Assembly: GCF_005862305.2 (NCBI RefSeq)
Contig: NZ_CP054023.1
Span: forward strand, 62,001-126,000
Direction: 5' to 3'
From: Rhizobium indicum
Lineage (GTDB): Bacteria; Pseudomonadota; Alphaproteobacteria; Rhizobiales; Rhizobiaceae
DNA length: 64,000 nucleotides
The notes below the pieces were generated by a model. The model saw nothing but the letters and a program-made list of their open reading frames with translations, was not told the DNA's origin and did not search any database. Numbering within the stretch: the first letter of the stretch is position 1; each line of letters begins with the position of its first letter. Position numbers and translations under genes: made by a program. This document shows positions 61,586 through 64,000 of this stretch, piece after piece.

Positions 61586-62084
61586 GTGAGGACAAGCCTA
61601 ACGACCGAGTTCGCAAGTTATTGTTCAACCGCGGGTGAGTCAACAAGTGGTAAAGAGGTAATGTCCCGGCGATCTCCACCTCCATCGAGCCGTCATCCTT
61701 CTTTGTGACCGACGGCGTCGAGGTGGACGACACGGAAATGAGTATCCACGGAAAGCGGACGGTTCTTGAACGTCTGGTGATGGGCGGCGAGCGAGGGCCT
61801 CGGCGGAAGTGCCCAGTTCTGTCCCGGGGGAGACCCGAGCTGCAACTGCGCTATGTCTGCATTTCTGGCTAACTTTCCAGATGCGGCCAGTCTCCTTCCG
61901 GCCCCAAATCGGTCACTCACTCAATCTCGCCAAATGTCAGCCCTTAGCGCAACCAGGTCATCCCTTGCGCGCACGTCTCGCAACATCAGCTACTGTATTT
62001 TGCTGATACGGAGATCGCGAGCGATCCACCGATAACCGCAGCCTTCGGCAATCGGCATCATTTTGCTCCAGCCGGAACCGCCCC
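61586..62084. other. Intergenic region without a supported gene
   Basis: No confident gene. A minus-strand frame around 61600-61733 (SSTSTPSVTKKDDGSMEVEIAG) and another ending RVVHLDAVGHKEG are short and overlap, consistent with a decayed gene. The stretch separates the cyclase from the next minus-strand operon. Confidence 0.4.
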
Positions 62085-63185
62085 CTACCAGACGAGACCG
62101 CGGGCGGCGACCTGCTCGACGCGGGTGACGATGCCGCCCCGATGGAAGACCATCGTATCGAACAGATTGGACACCACGCAGGTGTGGTTCGGGATGATGA
62201 AGAGCTTCTCGCCGATCTGCGGCCGGGGGCCGGTGCAATTCGACAGGTCGATCACGCCGTGTTCTTCCGAGAGGCTGCTGATCCGCGCCTCGGGATAACC
62301 GACGATCAGCCCGTAGTCGCTAAAACCCTGAAGATCCGATGTCAGCGCCTTCGACCCGGCATCGATGACGGCGCGGTCGGCGTTTGGCCGCGACACGACG
62401 GTCGCCAGCACATGCATGGCGCAATCGTCCTCGGTGCAATGGCCCATGCGCACCATCTGGCGATCGTTGTAAATATAGGTGCCGGCGCGGTGTTCCGTGG
62501 CCGAGGTGACGAGATGCGCCTCGAAGAGGCTCGGCGTTCCGCCGTTGCTGACGATCGGGCAGGTTATGCCTTCCGTTTTCAGCTGCTTGAGCGCCTCTGT
62601 GATGAAGGCTTCCACGGCGGCGGCCGATTGCGGCTTCGGATAGGTCACGATGCCGCCGAAGGTGAGGCCGTCGGCAGCGGCGATGCGCTTGGCGAGCGAG
62701 GCCGCCTCACCCGGCGTCTGCACGCCGCAGCGGCTGCCGCCGGTATCGCATTCGACCAGAACCGTGAGCGGCTTGTGGCCGGAGAAATGTGCTGCCAGCC
62801 CGTCGACCGTCACTTCGCTGTCGGCGACGACCTTGAGGGCCGAAATTCTCTCGTTCAACTTGGCCAGCCGCTCGAGCTTCTGCGGTCCGAGGATGTTGAA
62901 GGTGATGAGGATGTCCTCGAAGCCTGCTTCGGCAAAAACTTCGGCTTCCGTCACCTTCTGGCAATTGATGCCCTTGGCGCCCGCGGCAACCTGCGCGACG
63001 GCGAGAGCCGGGATCTTGTGCGTCTTGATATGCGGGCGGAAGTTCAGTCCGTGCTGATCCATATAGGATTGAACGCGGTCTATGTTTGCCGCCAGCCGGT
63101 CTTCATCGATCACAGGACGCGGCGTCGAGAGATCGGCGATCCTGTCGCCTGCCTTGGCGATGACGGCAAACCGGTTGTCATGCAT
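62085..63185 (-). CDS. D-threonine aldolase / D-serine dehydratase-like PLP enzyme
   Basis: A 366-residue fold-type III (alanine racemase-like) PLP enzyme. Schiff-base lysine Lys54 in FRPHIKTHKIPA, DTGGSRCGVQTP, and C-terminal metal-binding PNHTCVVSN with His and Cys, as in DSD1-type D-serine dehydratases and D-threonine aldolases (Mn/Zn-dependent). Directly follows the M81 gene (stop and ATG adjoin). Acts on a D-hydroxy amino acid or related compound. Confidence 0.87.
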   Translation of the reverse strand: MHDNRFAVIAKAGDRIADLSTPRPVIDEDRLAANIDRVQSYMDQHGLNFRPHIKTHKIPALAVAQVAAGAKGINCQKVTEAEVFAEAGFEDILITFNILGPQKLERLAKLNERISALKVVADSEVTVDGLAAHFSGHKPLTVLVECDTGGSRCGVQTPGEAASLAKRIAAADGLTFGGIVTYPKPQSAAAVEAFITEALKQLKTEGITCPIVSNGGTPSLFEAHLVTSATEHRAGTYIYNDRQMVRMGHCTEDDCAMHVLATVVSRPNADRAVIDAGSKALTSDLQGFSDYGLIVGYPEARISSLSEEHGVIDLSNCTGPRPQIGEKLFIIPNHTCVVSNLFDTMVFHRGGIVTRVEQVAARGLVW

Positions 63186-64000
63186 CTAGGCGGCTCCGCG
63201 TTCTGGTCCATGTGGATCGGCGATGATCGGCCATATGGTCTTCGGTGCCCGCCGGTATGGCGTCGTCGCCGGATTATTGGGATAGGGCGTTCCTGCAGAG
63301 CAGTAAAGGATCTCGGCCGCGATCTTCGAGAAGGACGCGAAGAAGTGGTTGGTGGATTTGATCACCAGGATCTTCTGCCTGGCGGGGTCGATGCCCATCG
63401 CCGAAAAAAGGCTCGGATCGAAGCTTTGAGCGCGTGTGGAATTGAGGATGATGTCGAGGCCGTCAAGCACGATATGTGCGGCATCGCCGAAAGGTGCGAG
63501 GCTCTCGCCGAACTGCATCTCGGCATTCTTCAGCAGCTTGACGATCTTGACGGTGCCATCGATGGGATTGCCGGTGCCGGGCGCCGACTTGGCGCCGAAG
63601 CGCAGCGGAATTTCTGCCCCCTCGCCCGCCGCAAAACAAATCTGGACGGCCACCGGATCCCAGATGGTACCGATCGCGGCATTCGTGACGCCGCGGGCGA
63701 TCAGCTCTTCGAGGATAACCGTCGCATCCCCTGCCGTGCCGCCGCCCGGATTGTCCCAGACATCGGCAATGACGACAGGCCATGCGGTGGCGGCCATCGC
63801 ACGCGCGACGGCTTCCTTCTCGTCGATCTGCGGGACCATGAAGGTGCCGCGCTTCGAAAATAGCTCAAGGCCGAGCTCACGCGCCAAAGCCGCGCCCTTC
63901 TCCGGCTTATTATCAGTCACGACAAGCAGCTTCGTTCCCATTTCGGGAACGTCGCCCACCATGAAGCCGTGGATCACCGAGATCGACAGGATGTCCGGAT
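63186..64000 (-). CDS. M81 (MlrC) family metallopeptidase, 5' end beyond the window
   Basis: C-terminal part of an MlrC-like protein; the frame is open to the window edge (DILSISVIHGFMVGDVPEMG just inside it), so the gene starts beyond it. Visible motifs: MVGDVPEMGTKLLVVTDN, PVVIADVWDNPGGGTAGDA (a family hallmark), IVLDGLDIILNSTRAQSFD and VIKSTNHFFASF. The family includes microcystinase C and many genes linked to peptide importers. Co-transcribed with the D-amino acid enzyme. Confidence 0.9.
   Translation of the reverse strand, partial: PDILSISVIHGFMVGDVPEMGTKLLVVTDNKPEKGAALARELGLELFSKRGTFMVPQIDEKEAVARAMAATAWPVVIADVWDNPGGGTAGDATVILEELIARGVTNAAIGTIWDPVAVQICFAAGEGAEIPLRFGAKSAPGTGNPIDGTVKIVKLLKNAEMQFGESLAPFGDAAHIVLDGLDIILNSTRAQSFDPSLFSAMGIDPARQKILVIKSTNHFFASFSKIAAEILYCSAGTPYPNNPATTPYRRAPKTIWPIIADPHGPERGAA

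Noticed and set aside
61503..61920. Two short minus-strand frames (76 and 75 residues) upstream of the cyclase gene
   Set aside because: They overlap each other and the cyclase start region, have no ribosome-binding sites and no recognisable motifs; treated as remnants at best.
62142..63863. 573-residue open frame on the plus strand
   Set aside because: Antisense shadow of the D-threonine-aldolase-like and M81 genes; runs across their boundary and shows no domain motifs.

Overview
The window looks like a chromosomal or chromid segment of a Rhizobium-type alphaproteobacterium. The evidence is high G+C coding DNA, many tightly overlapping operons, very many binding-protein-dependent ABC importers, rhizobial families (TIGR02587/TIGR02588, DUF1206, an intracellular PHA depolymerase) and promoter-like sites matching the alphaproteobacterial general-stress sigma factor EcfG. 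I saw no tRNA, rRNA, insertion sequence, integrase or CRISPR array. About 64 protein genes are supported, almost all metabolic or transport.

Layout. 0-1.2 kb: the 3' end of an HpcH/HpaI aldolase gene and a spermidine-synthase-like gene. 1.3-8.2 kb (minus strand): an acetyltransferase, a NagZ-like glycosidase and a five-gene peptide/oligosaccharide-type ABC importer. 8.3-10.7 kb: a thiamine salvage operon (thiM-thiE-thiD) behind a TPP riboswitch. 10.8-13.8 kb: a cytoplasmic subtilase plus an alpha/beta hydrolase of unknown role. 13.9-21.9 kb: an amide uptake and hydrolysis operon in which AmiC and AmiR homologues come first, preceded by a promoter and an intrinsic terminator in the leader. 22-30 kb: a DUF1349 gene and, divergently, an ABC importer with RidA and SelA-like PLP genes. 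30-34 kb: single metabolic genes (DUF3088, PHA depolymerase, GST, ureidoglycine aminohydrolase, GNAT). 34-40.4 kb: a stress-flavoured stretch (DUF1206, TIGR02587-TIGR02588, a 72-residue protein, pirin, a MOSC-reductase-ferredoxin fusion, Mug glycosylase), with two EcfG-like promoters. 40.5-41.5 kb: paired YdcZ-type transporters. 41.6-52.5 kb: a catabolic cluster (AbgB-like amidohydrolase, cytoplasmic beta-lactamase-like protein, ABC importer, two tandem LysR regulators, divergent MmgE/PrpD gene). 52.5-59.3 kb: a dienelactone-hydrolase-family gene and a MalFGK-type sugar importer with a Gfo/Idh/MocA dehydrogenase. 59.9-64 kb: a class III cyclase-TolB-TPR protein, a D-threonine-aldolase-like enzyme and the 3' part of an M81 (MlrC) gene.

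The strongest regulatory signals are (i) the leader terminator upstream of amiC-amiR, which predicts antitermination of a complete amide-uptake operon, (ii) a CCGCA-N6-TGCG(G/A) palindrome found both before the LysR-linked importer operon and between the second lysR and the MmgE/PrpD gene, and (iii) a strong hairpin directly after each of the five solute-binding-protein genes. Functions of transport clusters are inferred from families and neighbours; no substrate can be read from the sequence alone.
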